Source of the DNA: Bacillus sp. FJAT-42376
GTDB lineage: Bacteria; Bacillota; Bacilli; Bacillales; Bacillaceae
Reading direction: 5' to 3'
Assembly: GCF_003816055.1 (NCBI RefSeq)
Contig: NZ_CP033906.1
Coordinates: 3,224,001-3,288,000 of the forward strand
Length of the DNA stretch: 64,000 nt
This document shows positions 7,425-15,755 of this stretch, piece after piece. The notes beneath the pieces are model-generated. The model was given only the letters and a program-made list of their open reading frames with translations, did not search any database and was not told where the DNA came from. The first letter of the stretch is position 1, and each line of letters opens with the position of its first letter. A program made the translations under genes and the position numbers.

Positions 7425-8366
7425 ATGGATATAAACTTAAAAAAGTTATTGGCTGCTGAAATAGATGATATGCTACAAAATGAACTAAATGATACTATAT
7501 ATGAGCTTAATCAAAAAATTAAAGAAATGATACCAAAAATACATATACCTAACTTAGAACCTGAAATTCTCAAAGAAATTCAAAACTTCAGTAAAACTAA
7601 CATAGAAATAATGAATACTATTAGCTCTACTTATATAAAGGCATTCCAAACAAATTTCTTTATTCCAGTCACAAACTTGTTTTTGGATGTTGCTTTAAAA
7701 CCTATTGACATAGACAAATTGACAAAAGGATTAAAAATACAATTAGATTGCTATGAAAAGGCCATGACAAGGTATGATGATCAATTATGGGCTATAGACG
7801 AAGCTATCTTCAATAAAATAGAATCTGTAAACCTACTACCCTCTTTTCAACAAATAGAACATCACGTTGAAGACAACTTAAATCAATACATGGAGTATTT
7901 TAGTAAAGATGCTTTTTATATAAAGTATGCTTCACTTTTAGAACAATCTTATTCTGCTTATAAGGATGAACAATATATCTTAGCTTCATTTCCACTTTTC
8001 GCAGTAATAGAAGGACTTATAACGACTTCATTTCATGATTATGAGATTAATTTGGAGTTAAAGCCCTTTTTAAAAGGAAATAAAAACAAACTATATACCA
8101 AGTTAACAGACTACGTTAAAACTACAGAGGATGAAATAGCTATTAACGTCCTCTTTTTTAGAAGAGTATCTTATGTATTTAATAACCTCTTTAAACCATC
8201 CTGGAATAAACATCCCACTCAAATCAACAGAAATTGGATAATGCATGGTTCTTATAATTACGACCAAATAAAAAAAAGTGATATATTAAAACTTTTTCAA
8301 CTAATTAAGGCAGCAGAAGTATTAAAAAATATTACTTTTGAAAATATAGCCTCCCAATCGAGGTAG
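7425..8366 (+). CDS. Helical protein with a C-terminal HEPN-like motif
   Basis: The 313-residue, lysine- and isoleucine-rich protein is predicted largely helical, with a coiled-coil-like N terminus (residues 1-60). Near the C terminus is INRNWIMHG, with Arg269 and His274 spaced as R-x4-H and Asn after Arg. This matches the HEPN ribonuclease signature seen in many abortive-infection and toxin proteins. A GGGGAGG site precedes ATG 7425. No other domain is recognised. An RNase role in defence is a hypothesis; similar 'RHxxxHG' tails also occur in uncharacterised proteins. Confidence 0.6.
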   Translation: MDINLKKLLAAEIDDMLQNELNDTIYELNQKIKEMIPKIHIPNLEPEILKEIQNFSKTNIEIMNTISSTYIKAFQTNFFIPVTNLFLDVALKPIDIDKLTKGLKIQLDCYEKAMTRYDDQLWAIDEAIFNKIESVNLLPSFQQIEHHVEDNLNQYMEYFSKDAFYIKYASLLEQSYSAYKDEQYILASFPLFAVIEGLITTSFHDYEINLELKPFLKGNKNKLYTKLTDYVKTTEDEIAINVLFFRRVSYVFNNLFKPSWNKHPTQINRNWIMHGSYNYDQIKKSDILKLFQLIKAAEVLKNITFENIASQSR

Positions 8367-8448
8367 CTTTTATATCCGATCTTTATTTATCTAATACTAG
8401 ATTAAGTGCCATTCTTATTTATACTAATTTATTAATTTGAAATTTGCG

Positions 8449-9564
8449 TTATTCATCTAACTTTAAGAATTTTTTTGTGCTTTGGGGCTTACGTGCATAC
8501 TTTAATTGTTGTTCAGCTAAGTATTGAGCAATATACGGTGACTCAGTTCTATTAATTCCTCCCATGTGAATAGGAATACTTAAGCTATTCGCATAATCAG
8601 ATATCTTAATCCAAGAGAAATTTATATTTTTTGCCACTCTATTCTGACTGTAAGAAATTAATACTCCATCGGAATCAGCTGATTTAAAAGAAGCAAGTTC
8701 TCTATCCAATTCTTTTATTAAAGGGGTTTTCTGATTACTTTTATGAATGCCTTCAATATATCCTCGTTTTATTTTTTGATTAAAAAATACGTTATTATAA
8801 GCATTCAAAAAGAACAATTCATTTAAGCGGTCAACATCTTTGGCTTTTTTTAGAATTAACGTTCCATTTTTTTCATTAGGAACATCGTATGCTAATGAAT
8901 CATAAAGAAGTATGCATTTTTTTGGTGAAATAGGAAAAAAAATCAGCATCCCTCTAGTCATGTATCCAAAGCCACCCGGATAACCCTTTTTTAAATAAAA
9001 CGAATTGTAACGAACTATAGGGTTATCCGAAGTTATAAAACCTCTTGCCCCGGTTTGTTCAACAATCAATATGGGTTTTAGATCGAGAACTAACGTAGTG
9101 GTCTCTATTGCATGTTGGATACTATGGTTAACTGGGTTTTTAATTTCGACTTTAAAAGAATTAAGATTTACCTTTTTAAATCCTGGATGTTCTTTCATTA
9201 ATGCTTTTATTATATGATCTGACATTTTAATTATTGAATCTCCATTTTTTAAGTTCCTTGCTTCAGTAATTAATAAAAACATTATAAGATGTATATAATC
9301 CTCTTTATCTATGTCAGGCAATTGGTGATTATTAAGTATATATTTTATTATTACTGAAGCTTTAGCTTCTATTTCTCTATCCAAAAATATTTCCAAGTTA
9401 TTGTCTGACCCATAAAAATTATGTTTCTGACACATGTTCCTAATTGAAGAATTAGATATATATTTAGAATATTCCAAGTTATATGTATCTATGGCCCTTT
9501 CTGTTTCAGAGAAATTCCTCAAGTAAAACTTAGGAACATAATGTTGTCTATTTTTCTCGGCCAT
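8449..9564 (-). CDS. DUF4238 family protein
   Basis: The protein is about 371 residues and begins MAEKNRQHYVPKFYLRNFS, the hallmark N terminus of DUF4238. Further family-like features are the GARGFITSDNPIVRYN and FFPISPKKCILLYD segments in the middle. DUF4238 proteins are of unknown biochemistry and are common in accessory and defence-rich regions. Of two adjacent ATGs, the second (9564) is better spaced from AGGGGG. It converges with the HEPN-like gene and lies last before the recombinase module. Confidence 0.8.
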   Translation of the reverse strand: MAEKNRQHYVPKFYLRNFSETERAIDTYNLEYSKYISNSSIRNMCQKHNFYGSDNNLEIFLDREIEAKASVIIKYILNNHQLPDIDKEDYIHLIMFLLITEARNLKNGDSIIKMSDHIIKALMKEHPGFKKVNLNSFKVEIKNPVNHSIQHAIETTTLVLDLKPILIVEQTGARGFITSDNPIVRYNSFYLKKGYPGGFGYMTRGMLIFFPISPKKCILLYDSLAYDVPNEKNGTLILKKAKDVDRLNELFFLNAYNNVFFNQKIKRGYIEGIHKSNQKTPLIKELDRELASFKSADSDGVLISYSQNRVAKNINFSWIKISDYANSLSIPIHMGGINRTESPYIAQYLAEQQLKYARKPQSTKKFLKLDE

Positions 9565-9724
9565 CATTTAACCCCCTACTTGTAAAAAAATTTTTTAAGC
9601 AAAATAAATTAATCCAATTCTTCCGTTGCCGTATTAACTTTGCTTGGTGTTGAGTATGTATGTATATAAATATTTGTTTAGTGTTCTAATTTCCAAAATT
9701 CCTGTGTGTTATTTTTTGAAAATT

Positions 9725-9761
9725 CACAAAGAAGACCCTGGGAATCCGGTACTTCTCTGTG
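9725..9761 (-). terminator. Stem-loop downstream of the TnpB-like gene
   Basis: CACAAAGAAGACC (9725-9737) pairs, with one mismatch and one bulge, with GGTACTTCTCTGTG (9748-9761). It lies in the 290-bp gap between the TnpB-like stop and the DUF4238 start and is followed on the minus strand by AATTTTC. It is probably a weak terminator. I see no gene in 9568-9854. Confidence 0.45.
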
Positions 9762-9854
9762 TCAACGTATATGAGAAGGGAGTTATTGTCTAATTTTAAA
9801 AGGATCAAGCGAATAAGACTCTTGAAAATCTATACTTTTCACAGATCGCGAATA

Positions 9855-11723
9855 TTAGTTTGTTTTTTTATTATTGTTTATTTCGTCATTGATAATGTCA
9901 TCCATCAATACTTCTCCAATATTTGCGTATCTACTTGCTTGTGTTATAGATAAACCAAAACAATCATGTAAATACTCTGCTCCAAAATTACTTGCACAAA
10001 ACTGTAAAGCAGCAATTCTTAAACTTTTAGGGGGCAGTCCTAGTATAGATTTTACATATTGATTTATTGTACCTTTTTTTATGGAAACATCCTTTATTGA
10101 TTTGTGTGAACAAAATAAATAAATAGAATTTTTTCCATTTAACCGTCTCAAACGTTCATCTAATGTAAGATGGAGTAGTAACATCTCCACTGTAGATAAA
10201 AACACTGGAGGTCTTCCATTTAAATAGATAGATTTACTAGCTAATTTTATATCTTCAATTTTTATTTCCATAATGTTTTTAGTCTGTAAAGCATGGAAGT
10301 ATATTAGTGAGGAAATTAGTTTTTCTACAAATAATTGGTCACTCTCTGTTGTTAATTTTCGATATATTTCTGAATGATCCTGCTTTGTTAAAGGTCTCAC
10401 CTCTATCATTCTATCTCTAGCAATAAAATTCTCTATAGGATTCGCAAAAATGAAACGCTGTTTTTTAGCAAATTGAAAGAAATTATATAATGCTCTTTTT
10501 TTTATGTCTCTAGACCTCTGTGGTGTTTGCAACAAATAAGTGTTCACCATTCGTTCTGAAACTTCAGCCCAGTTATGAGCAGTTTCATTGTTAGCTAACC
10601 AGTTATAAAAAGAGATCATCATATCTATCTTGTCAATAATAGTACTCATTTTTTTCCTAATTACTGCGTTTTTTTTCTCTAGTAGCTCTTTAGAAGCTAA
10701 CTCTTTTTCGAGCATTTTAATAAGTGGTTTTTGAAAATTCTGATTTACTGTATAAATCTTTTTAAGAATTTTCTCTTTCGGGTTACTTTGTAAAGGTGAA
10801 AGTAGACCTATTCTTTCAAGAAAAGCTAAAAAAACTGTAATCCCTTCCCCTTTAAATTCATTTAAGAAAATGTTTCTCCACTCTTCAGAAAATTTAAATT
10901 CAATTAATAGCGTATAGTCAGGGGACTCTAAAATGGCCTCTAAATCTAAATTATTATCATTAAATTTAAATGGCCATGTATTAATGTTATCCGGAATATA
11001 TTTTGTCAAAAATTTTATAAAACGTGTACCGCTCTCTAGGAGGTTAACTAATGTTTGAGGAGTTCTACCGAGGGTAGCAATAAATTTAGTGTAATTGAAA
11101 TACAAACCTTTTAATGAGTTATTTGGAAACTCTTTATTAACATATTCTAATGTAGTTTTATTAAATATACTACGGTATGCTATACATGTATAACAAAAAG
11201 ATTGTGCACTATTAATAGATTCTGCTCCACAATCACGACATCTAGTAGGTGAATAAAAGTAATCTAGTATATCTTTTTTAAACCTATATATTTCTCTTGT
11301 TTCTATTGGAAAAAAGGAATCCGAAACCATATCAAAAGCTATTAAATCTTCAGAGTATAGGAATACTTTAATGATATTCAATGCATTTCTAGATTTAATA
11401 GCACTTACTTTAAAGTACGAATTATGAACCCACAGTTCACTTAATCTAGCATTATGATCTTTAACCAAGTTCATTATTTTCACAAAATCCACGACTATCC
11501 TATTTTGTTGAGAAGGTACCAATGCACTTTTGTTTAAAAAATTTATTAATAGGATTGTATAATTCCCAGTTTCTTTGCTTTTTGTTTTTTTAAAAAGAAA
11601 TTCTTCATCAGATAAATACTTTGCTAATATTCTTTTGGCATTACAATTATTACATTCTCTAGCTGAAGCAACGGTTTTTCTAGATAAGAGTTCATTACAC
11701 TTTGGGCAATTGGCTGAGTTCAA
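9855..11723 (-). CDS. TnpB-like protein: zinc ribbons plus degenerate tyrosine recombinase
   Basis: The protein is about 622 residues. Numbering here is from the GTG at 11732. Two zinc-ribbon-like clusters lie at C9-x2-C12/C27-x2-C30 and C165-x2-C168/C180-x2-C183. The C-terminal third resembles a tyrosine recombinase, with KSLR (Arg572) and ASRYANIG (Tyr602). Box I reads ALQT instead of GLR, and the usual LGH reads GLS, so two catalytic residues look absent. Length fits TnpB of Tn554. TTG 11723 is preferred because AAGGGG would overlap the upstream GTG. It is the third gene of the recombinase operon and probably a non-catalytic or specialised partner of the TnpA-like enzyme. Confidence 0.8.
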   Translation of the reverse strand: MNSANCPKCNELLSRKTVASARECNNCNAKRILAKYLSDEEFLFKKTKSKETGNYTILLINFLNKSALVPSQQNRIVVDFVKIMNLVKDHNARLSELWVHNSYFKVSAIKSRNALNIIKVFLYSEDLIAFDMVSDSFFPIETREIYRFKKDILDYFYSPTRCRDCGAESINSAQSFCYTCIAYRSIFNKTTLEYVNKEFPNNSLKGLYFNYTKFIATLGRTPQTLVNLLESGTRFIKFLTKYIPDNINTWPFKFNDNNLDLEAILESPDYTLLIEFKFSEEWRNIFLNEFKGEGITVFLAFLERIGLLSPLQSNPKEKILKKIYTVNQNFQKPLIKMLEKELASKELLEKKNAVIRKKMSTIIDKIDMMISFYNWLANNETAHNWAEVSERMVNTYLLQTPQRSRDIKKRALYNFFQFAKKQRFIFANPIENFIARDRMIEVRPLTKQDHSEIYRKLTTESDQLFVEKLISSLIYFHALQTKNIMEIKIEDIKLASKSIYLNGRPPVFLSTVEMLLLHLTLDERLRRLNGKNSIYLFCSHKSIKDVSIKKGTINQYVKSILGLPPKSLRIAALQFCASNFGAEYLHDCFGLSITQASRYANIGEVLMDDIINDEINNNKKTN

Positions 11724-11735
11724 ACTTAACACCCC

Positions 11736-12050
11736 TTAAACTGGTGGTAATTGGCGATTGCTACTATTAACCACTTTTTTTTCATGCTGCTGACTATTAA
11801 CATTTGGATTCTTAACCTCGATTCTTGTGGGCGTATGATCCAATAAATCATGCGGTTTGCAATTCAAAGCTGAACAAAGTGCGTCTAAAGTTGTTATTTT
11901 CATTTGTTTAGGTACATCATTTAATAATGCAGATATAGAGGGTGGAGACATTCTATACCCCGTCTTTTCCTCCATGACTCTTGCTAATTCAGAACCAGAC
12001 CAAATATCATTCTTGGCCATTACTTGCCTTAATCTCCATTTAATACTCAT
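11736..12050 (-). CDS. Small XRE-type HTH protein of the transposition module
   Basis: The 104-residue protein has a Cro/CI-like HTH (residues 5-70, with SPPSISALLNDVPKQMKITTLDALCSALNC) and a polar, disordered tail. ATG 12050 overlaps the TnpA-like stop as ATGA and has AGGAGG 8 nt upstream; longer in-frame starts lack a ribosome site. By position and size it may take the place of TnpC, a small accessory protein, or regulate the operon. Homology to TnpC itself is not claimed. Confidence 0.75.
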   Translation of the reverse strand: MSIKWRLRQVMAKNDIWSGSELARVMEEKTGYRMSPPSISALLNDVPKQMKITTLDALCSALNCKPHDLLDHTPTRIEVKNPNVNSQQHEKKVVNSSNRQLPPV

Positions 12051-13126
12051 GTATTTACCTCCTTTGCCATTTCCTCCATCTGAGATTTCCATTTTTCCTG
12101 TGCAATCCGCACCCTACGTTCAATGAAATCATTACTTGGTTCTAGGTAACCCGCAGTAGTTGAAATATTTGAGTGGCCTAGTAGATGACTCATTGTTAAA
12201 ATATCTACCCCAAGTTCTACATAATTAGTTGCAAATGCATGTCTTAGCTGATGGGCACTAAATCTTTCTGATTCTGATATGCCTATATCATCTTGCCTTC
12301 GAGTTAAATTAGCTCTCATCGTGTCTCTACTAACCCTTGTTCCTGACTCTGATAAAAAAAGGGGCCCTGATTTATCAGTATTAATTTGAAAGTTAGGTAA
12401 TATCTCATCAATATACCATTTTAGAAGCTCATCTACTCTAGTTAACATAGGAACCCATCTTAGTTTATGCCCAGTCCCCCTACTCCCCTTCCCAAATCTA
12501 ACATGAATTTTACCTTTGTTTCCTAAGTCAAATCTTACATCTTTAACATCAAGCATAACTAGTTCATTAATTCTTAATCCAGTCATCATTAATGTTTTAA
12601 AGAAAACATAGTCTCTTGCGACTGTATAGTATTTTCTCCCCTTAATCATATGTTCCTTTAACCCATCAAAAAAAATTTCTAAGGTCTCTTTATTGGGAGG
12701 AACTACTCTAACATCATTATCATCTTTTCTATGGAAAAATTTATTGAATTCATCTAAAACATCAGGAACTCTTACCCCAATTTTATTAAGTATATCTGCA
12801 CTCTTTCTCGCACGTAAATACTCATAAAAAGTAGATATGTTAGATTGATATTTCCGTCTAGTACTATGTGCTAAACCTTTACCTAACAAGCTCAAATAAA
12901 AGTTCTCTACATCATCTGGGTTTATTTCCCAGCAGAATTTATTAGAAAGCATCATAAACTCTCGTATGTTCCTTAAATTTAAAGCAACAGTAGCAGTAGT
13001 AAATCCTTTTACCAATTGTTGCTTTTCCCAATCACTAATGAGCTGCTCTTGAAATTCCAACTTCCTCTCATATGTAAGATTACTTATATTAAATTCCTTA
13101 TTCGCTAACAACTCATATTTCCTCAT
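12047..13126 (-). CDS. Tyrosine recombinase, TnpA-like
   Basis: The 359-residue protein has an N-terminal SAM-like core-binding domain (about 25-110) and a complete catalytic domain: Arg185 (TGLRINEL), His292-x2-Arg295 (HQLRHAFATNY), His318 (LLGHSNISTT) and the nucleophile Tyr327. Length and target site match TnpA of the Tn554 family. It is the first gene of a three-gene operon whose promoter must lie in 13127-13205, next to the element end. The enzyme would excise and insert the element at radC by site-specific recombination. Confidence 0.9.
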   Translation of the reverse strand: MRKYELLANKEFNISNLTYERKLEFQEQLISDWEKQQLVKGFTTATVALNLRNIREFMMLSNKFCWEINPDDVENFYLSLLGKGLAHSTRRKYQSNISTFYEYLRARKSADILNKIGVRVPDVLDEFNKFFHRKDDNDVRVVPPNKETLEIFFDGLKEHMIKGRKYYTVARDYVFFKTLMMTGLRINELVMLDVKDVRFDLGNKGKIHVRFGKGSRGTGHKLRWVPMLTRVDELLKWYIDEILPNFQINTDKSGPLFLSESGTRVSRDTMRANLTRRQDDIGISESERFSAHQLRHAFATNYVELGVDILTMSHLLGHSNISTTAGYLEPSNDFIERRVRIAQEKWKSQMEEMAKEVNT

Positions 13127-13192
13127 CTAGCACCTCATTATTTTAGGTGTCGCCTAATATTTTTAGTTAAAGGAATGATATCATATGAATTA

Positions 13193-13756
13193 TTACTTGT
13201 CTAACTTAAACATAATCCGATGGTTGTGGATGCAGATAAATGATGCTGCGGACCGCCGGAAAGCTTCTTTAAAAACCTCTCTCGGGTGAACGATGGAGGC
13301 ATTCAGGCTCCCAATAAACACAGTATGTTTATGGATCACGTGATTTTTTGTATTCAAATACAGGCAGACGAAATGCTCCTGGGTCAGAAATCTCATTTCT
13401 TCCATAACAAAATTTGCGCCGTCCTGCGGAGAGCGAATTACACAGCGCTCTTCGGAGGAGAGCTGGAGTATTCTTCTCCCAAGTTCCATGGAAGCCATAA
13501 TTTGAACCGCTTTGGCCTGGCCAATTCCGGAAATGGACGTCATTTCTTCCACTGTCGCCTCTTTAAGCAGACGCAGTCCTTCGAAATGGGAAAGAAGCTT
13601 TGAGGCAAGCTGAAGAACAGACTCTCCCGCCGAGCCTGTTCTTAACAAAATTGCAAGGAGTTCCTGATTGGATAAACTCCCCGGTCCATCATTTAAAAGC
13701 CTTTCTCTCGGTCTTTCTTCAGCAGGGAAATCACGGATACTAAGTATTGAACTCAT
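13193..13756 (-). pseudogene. radC: radC 5' fragment, truncated by the transposon
   Basis: The reading frame encodes RadC (JAB/MPN family, formerly 'DNA repair protein') from ATG 13756, behind AAGGAGG, to the HNH of its metal motif near 13221. It then picks up eight transposon codons (RIMFKLDK) before a stop. The helix-hairpin-helix region (ISGIGQAKAVQIMASMELGRR) is intact. The HPSGD part and 45 further residues are 10.3 kb away at 2749-2902. The truncated product lacks part of the zinc site, so function is probably lost until the element excises. Confidence 0.94.
13206..13214 (-). repeat. Right-end inverted repeat of the transposon
   Basis: The minus strand reads TATGTTTAA inward from the radC junction, mirroring 2910-2918. 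It lies just upstream of the TnpA-like gene. Confidence 0.6.
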
Positions 13757-13790
13757 AAGTTCCTCCTTGGTCTCCCATGCGCTCATCTCA

Positions 13791-14372
13791 TTAAACGGAA
13801 AATCCTATCTCTCTTAATTCGCGGATCAGCCTGGAAGCCGGCAAGCCTACGACTGAAAAGTAATCCCCTTTAATTTCTTTCACAAAAAGTCCGCCCAGTC
13901 CCTGAATCCCATAGGATCCTGCTTTGTCCAGCGGTTCTCCGGTTTCTGCATAGCTTTGAATTTCCTCGCTCGAAAGGTCCCAGAAGACTACTTCCGTCGA
14001 AACATAAAACGTTTTTTCCTTGGTTCCTTTTAAAATCGACACCCCTGTTAATACGTGGTGGGTTCTCCCGGATAATAACCCCAGCGTCCGGATCGCGTCC
14101 TGCTCATCTTCAGGTTTGCCCAGGATTCTGCCATCGAGTACGACGACCGTATCCGCTGCCACTACAAATGAGTCCGGGAAAGCGGCGGCTGCATGTCTTG
14201 CTTTCTTTGCTGCCAGATACTGCACAGCATCCTCAGGTGATAATCCGGGATCAATTGATTCGTCTGCATCTGTAATCATCACATTAAACGGGATGCGCAA
14301 ATTTTCAAGAATTTCCTTTCTTCTTGGGGAGCCTGAAGCTAATATAAGATGCTGCTCAAGATGTGCGTGCAT
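13791..14372 (-). CDS. maf: Maf nucleotide pyrophosphatase
   Basis: The 193-residue protein has Maf signatures: LILASGSPRRKEIL at the N terminus, ADTVVVLDGRILGKP in the middle, and KAGSYGIQGLGG near residue 150. Maf proteins hydrolyse non-canonical dTTP/UTP-type nucleotides and are linked to septum formation in B. subtilis. ATG 14372 is chosen because AAGGATGG precedes it and homologues start there; longer starts lack a ribosome site. It lies 35 bp upstream of radC, the conserved order. Confidence 0.93.
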   Translation of the reverse strand: MHAHLEQHLILASGSPRRKEILENLRIPFNVMITDADESIDPGLSPEDAVQYLAAKKARHAAAAFPDSFVVAADTVVVLDGRILGKPEDEQDAIRTLGLLSGRTHHVLTGVSILKGTKEKTFYVSTEVVFWDLSSEEIQSYAETGEPLDKAGSYGIQGLGGLFVKEIKGDYFSVVGLPASRLIRELREIGFSV

Positions 14373-14490
14373 AAACGTCCATCCTTTCATGATTCTTAGG
14401 GAGATACAACACGATCGTATCAAAAGGACAGCTGAAGCACAATTTTCAATAATTCATTTTCCTGCCCGAACCGCAAAGGAAAAATGCTTT

Positions 14491-15591
14491 TTACATTCTG
14501 CCATGAGAAGCCTTATGCTTACCCGCAAGAAGCCCTGCTGCTAAAAGAAGAATGAACAGAACATATAAAAGAAACCACCAAAGCGTCCAATACTGAAAAA
14601 CAAAGTTATTAAAATCAATCAGCTTTAAATGAATCCGGTTAGACATCGTCCATACGAAAAGCGATGCCGGGAGAATAAACGGCCTGTATGTCCTATGCTT
14701 GGTCATCGCCTTAAAACCAAGCATAGCCGACTGCATACAGAAAGTAATTTTTACGAAGATGCCAAAAATCCAGAATACGCCTATAAGCACTTCAATCCGT
14801 TCAAACAGTTTAACAATGGTAATATCACGCATCAGTTCAAAAGTTGAATATGTTTGGCGGATGACCAGATCGAAGCCCTGAATGGCGATACTGACGAAGG
14901 TTGTAAAAGATAGAACAGCGGCTCCAATAAAAAGAGAGATAAGATAAGACCGCCCCAGCCCTTTTTTATTGCTTACATAAGTAAAAAATGAAGAAATGAG
15001 GATTACTTCAATAAAGGGAAAACCAAGAACGGGATAGGCACCGTGAAGCAGCGGCTTAATCCCCCTTGAAAAAAAGGGCTTTAAATTAGCTAAATCAAAT
15101 TGATTCATGACCAGCAAGAGAGATACCCCGAGCATTGATAGCGTAAGCGGAAGAAAAAATTGATTCACGGTCGCCAAATTATTTAATCCGAAATAAACAG
15201 AATACATGACAACGAGCAAAAGCAAAATTTGAAAACCGGCCGGATTGCTTTCCGGGCTAATGGACGTCGTCATAAAATTGCTGATATTCCTCAGGATATA
15301 GGCAGCAAGATTTAAAGCATAAAAGATGATCAAGGCATTTATAATAAAGCCCCCGGCTCTCCCGCAGACTTTTTCAGTAATCTCAAAGATCGAGGCGTAA
15401 TGGTATTTTTTTAGAAGCCATACAAGCAAGAGATTTAGCAAAAGACCGATTCCCCCTGCTATGATCATAGAGAACCACGCTTCATTTTTTGCGGAAATAG
15501 CAGTTAAGCCCGGAGCCATTAAAATCGAACTTCCCGTCGTAAAGCTGAGCACCAGAAAAAAGAGCTGCTGTTTCGTTATCACATGATTCAT
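14491..15591 (-). CDS. Spore germination permease, GerB/GerAB family
   Basis: The protein is about 366 residues, with ten membrane segments and the family start MNHVITKQQLFFLVLSFTTGSSILMAPG. GerXB subunits are APC-type transporters that bind the germinant (amino acid or nucleoside) in the inner spore membrane. ATG 15591 overlaps the preceding small gene's stop. It is the last gene of a gerA-gerC-small-gerB operon, whereas B. subtilis has maf directly after spoIIB. The germinant cannot be told from sequence. Confidence 0.9.
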   Translation of the reverse strand: MNHVITKQQLFFLVLSFTTGSSILMAPGLTAISAKNEAWFSMIIAGGIGLLLNLLLVWLLKKYHYASIFEITEKVCGRAGGFIINALIIFYALNLAAYILRNISNFMTTSISPESNPAGFQILLLLVVMYSVYFGLNNLATVNQFFLPLTLSMLGVSLLLVMNQFDLANLKPFFSRGIKPLLHGAYPVLGFPFIEVILISSFFTYVSNKKGLGRSYLISLFIGAAVLSFTTFVSIAIQGFDLVIRQTYSTFELMRDITIVKLFERIEVLIGVFWIFGIFVKITFCMQSAMLGFKAMTKHRTYRPFILPASLFVWTMSNRIHLKLIDFNNFVFQYWTLWWFLLYVLFILLLAAGLLAGKHKASHGRM

Positions 15592-15755
15592 GAAATCTGG
15601 CCCCCGCCGAACATCCATGTATAAAAAGGATGCAGAATGAAGGCGATCCAGCGGTCCACCGGAAAGACATCCAATCTGAACAAAGAGCAGATTCCATAAA
15701 CGGCTGTCACCAGCCACAGTCCGGCAAGAGTCATTGTATATCTTTTATTTTTCAT
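15588..15755 (-). CDS. Small two-helix membrane protein, candidate Ger D subunit
   Basis: A 55-codon gene fits exactly between gerC and gerB, overlapping the gerC stop by 11 nt and the gerB start by 4 nt. The translation begins MKNKRYTMTLAGLWLVTAVY and has two hydrophobic helices (about residues 8-26 and 36-49). Several Bacillus ger operons carry small two-helix 'D' proteins that tune receptor output, and this matches in size, topology and place. Sequence homology was not checked. Confidence 0.7.
   Translation of the reverse strand: MKNKRYTMTLAGLWLVTAVYGICSLFRLDVFPVDRWIAFILHPFYTWMFGGGQIS

Larger units (their letters stand above)
2903..13220 (-). mobile_element. Tn554-family-like transposon in radC, about 10.3 kb
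   Basis: The element splits radC and encodes a 359-aa tyrosine recombinase, a 104-aa HTH protein and an approximately 622-aa second recombinase-like protein. Tn554 and Tn558 of staphylococci encode TnpA of about 361, TnpB of about 630 and TnpC of about 125 residues and insert in radC, so size and target agree. The gene order here is A-HTH-B. Both ends carry inward-facing TATGTTTAA. The sequence is visibly richer in A+T than the flanks. Boundaries are set where radC similarity ends and are good to a few bases. No long target duplication is seen. Confidence 0.88.

Noticed and set aside
9759..9953. Plus-strand frame between the DUF4238 and TnpB-like genes
   Set aside because: It overlaps the 3' end of the TnpB-like gene in antisense and has no conserved features.
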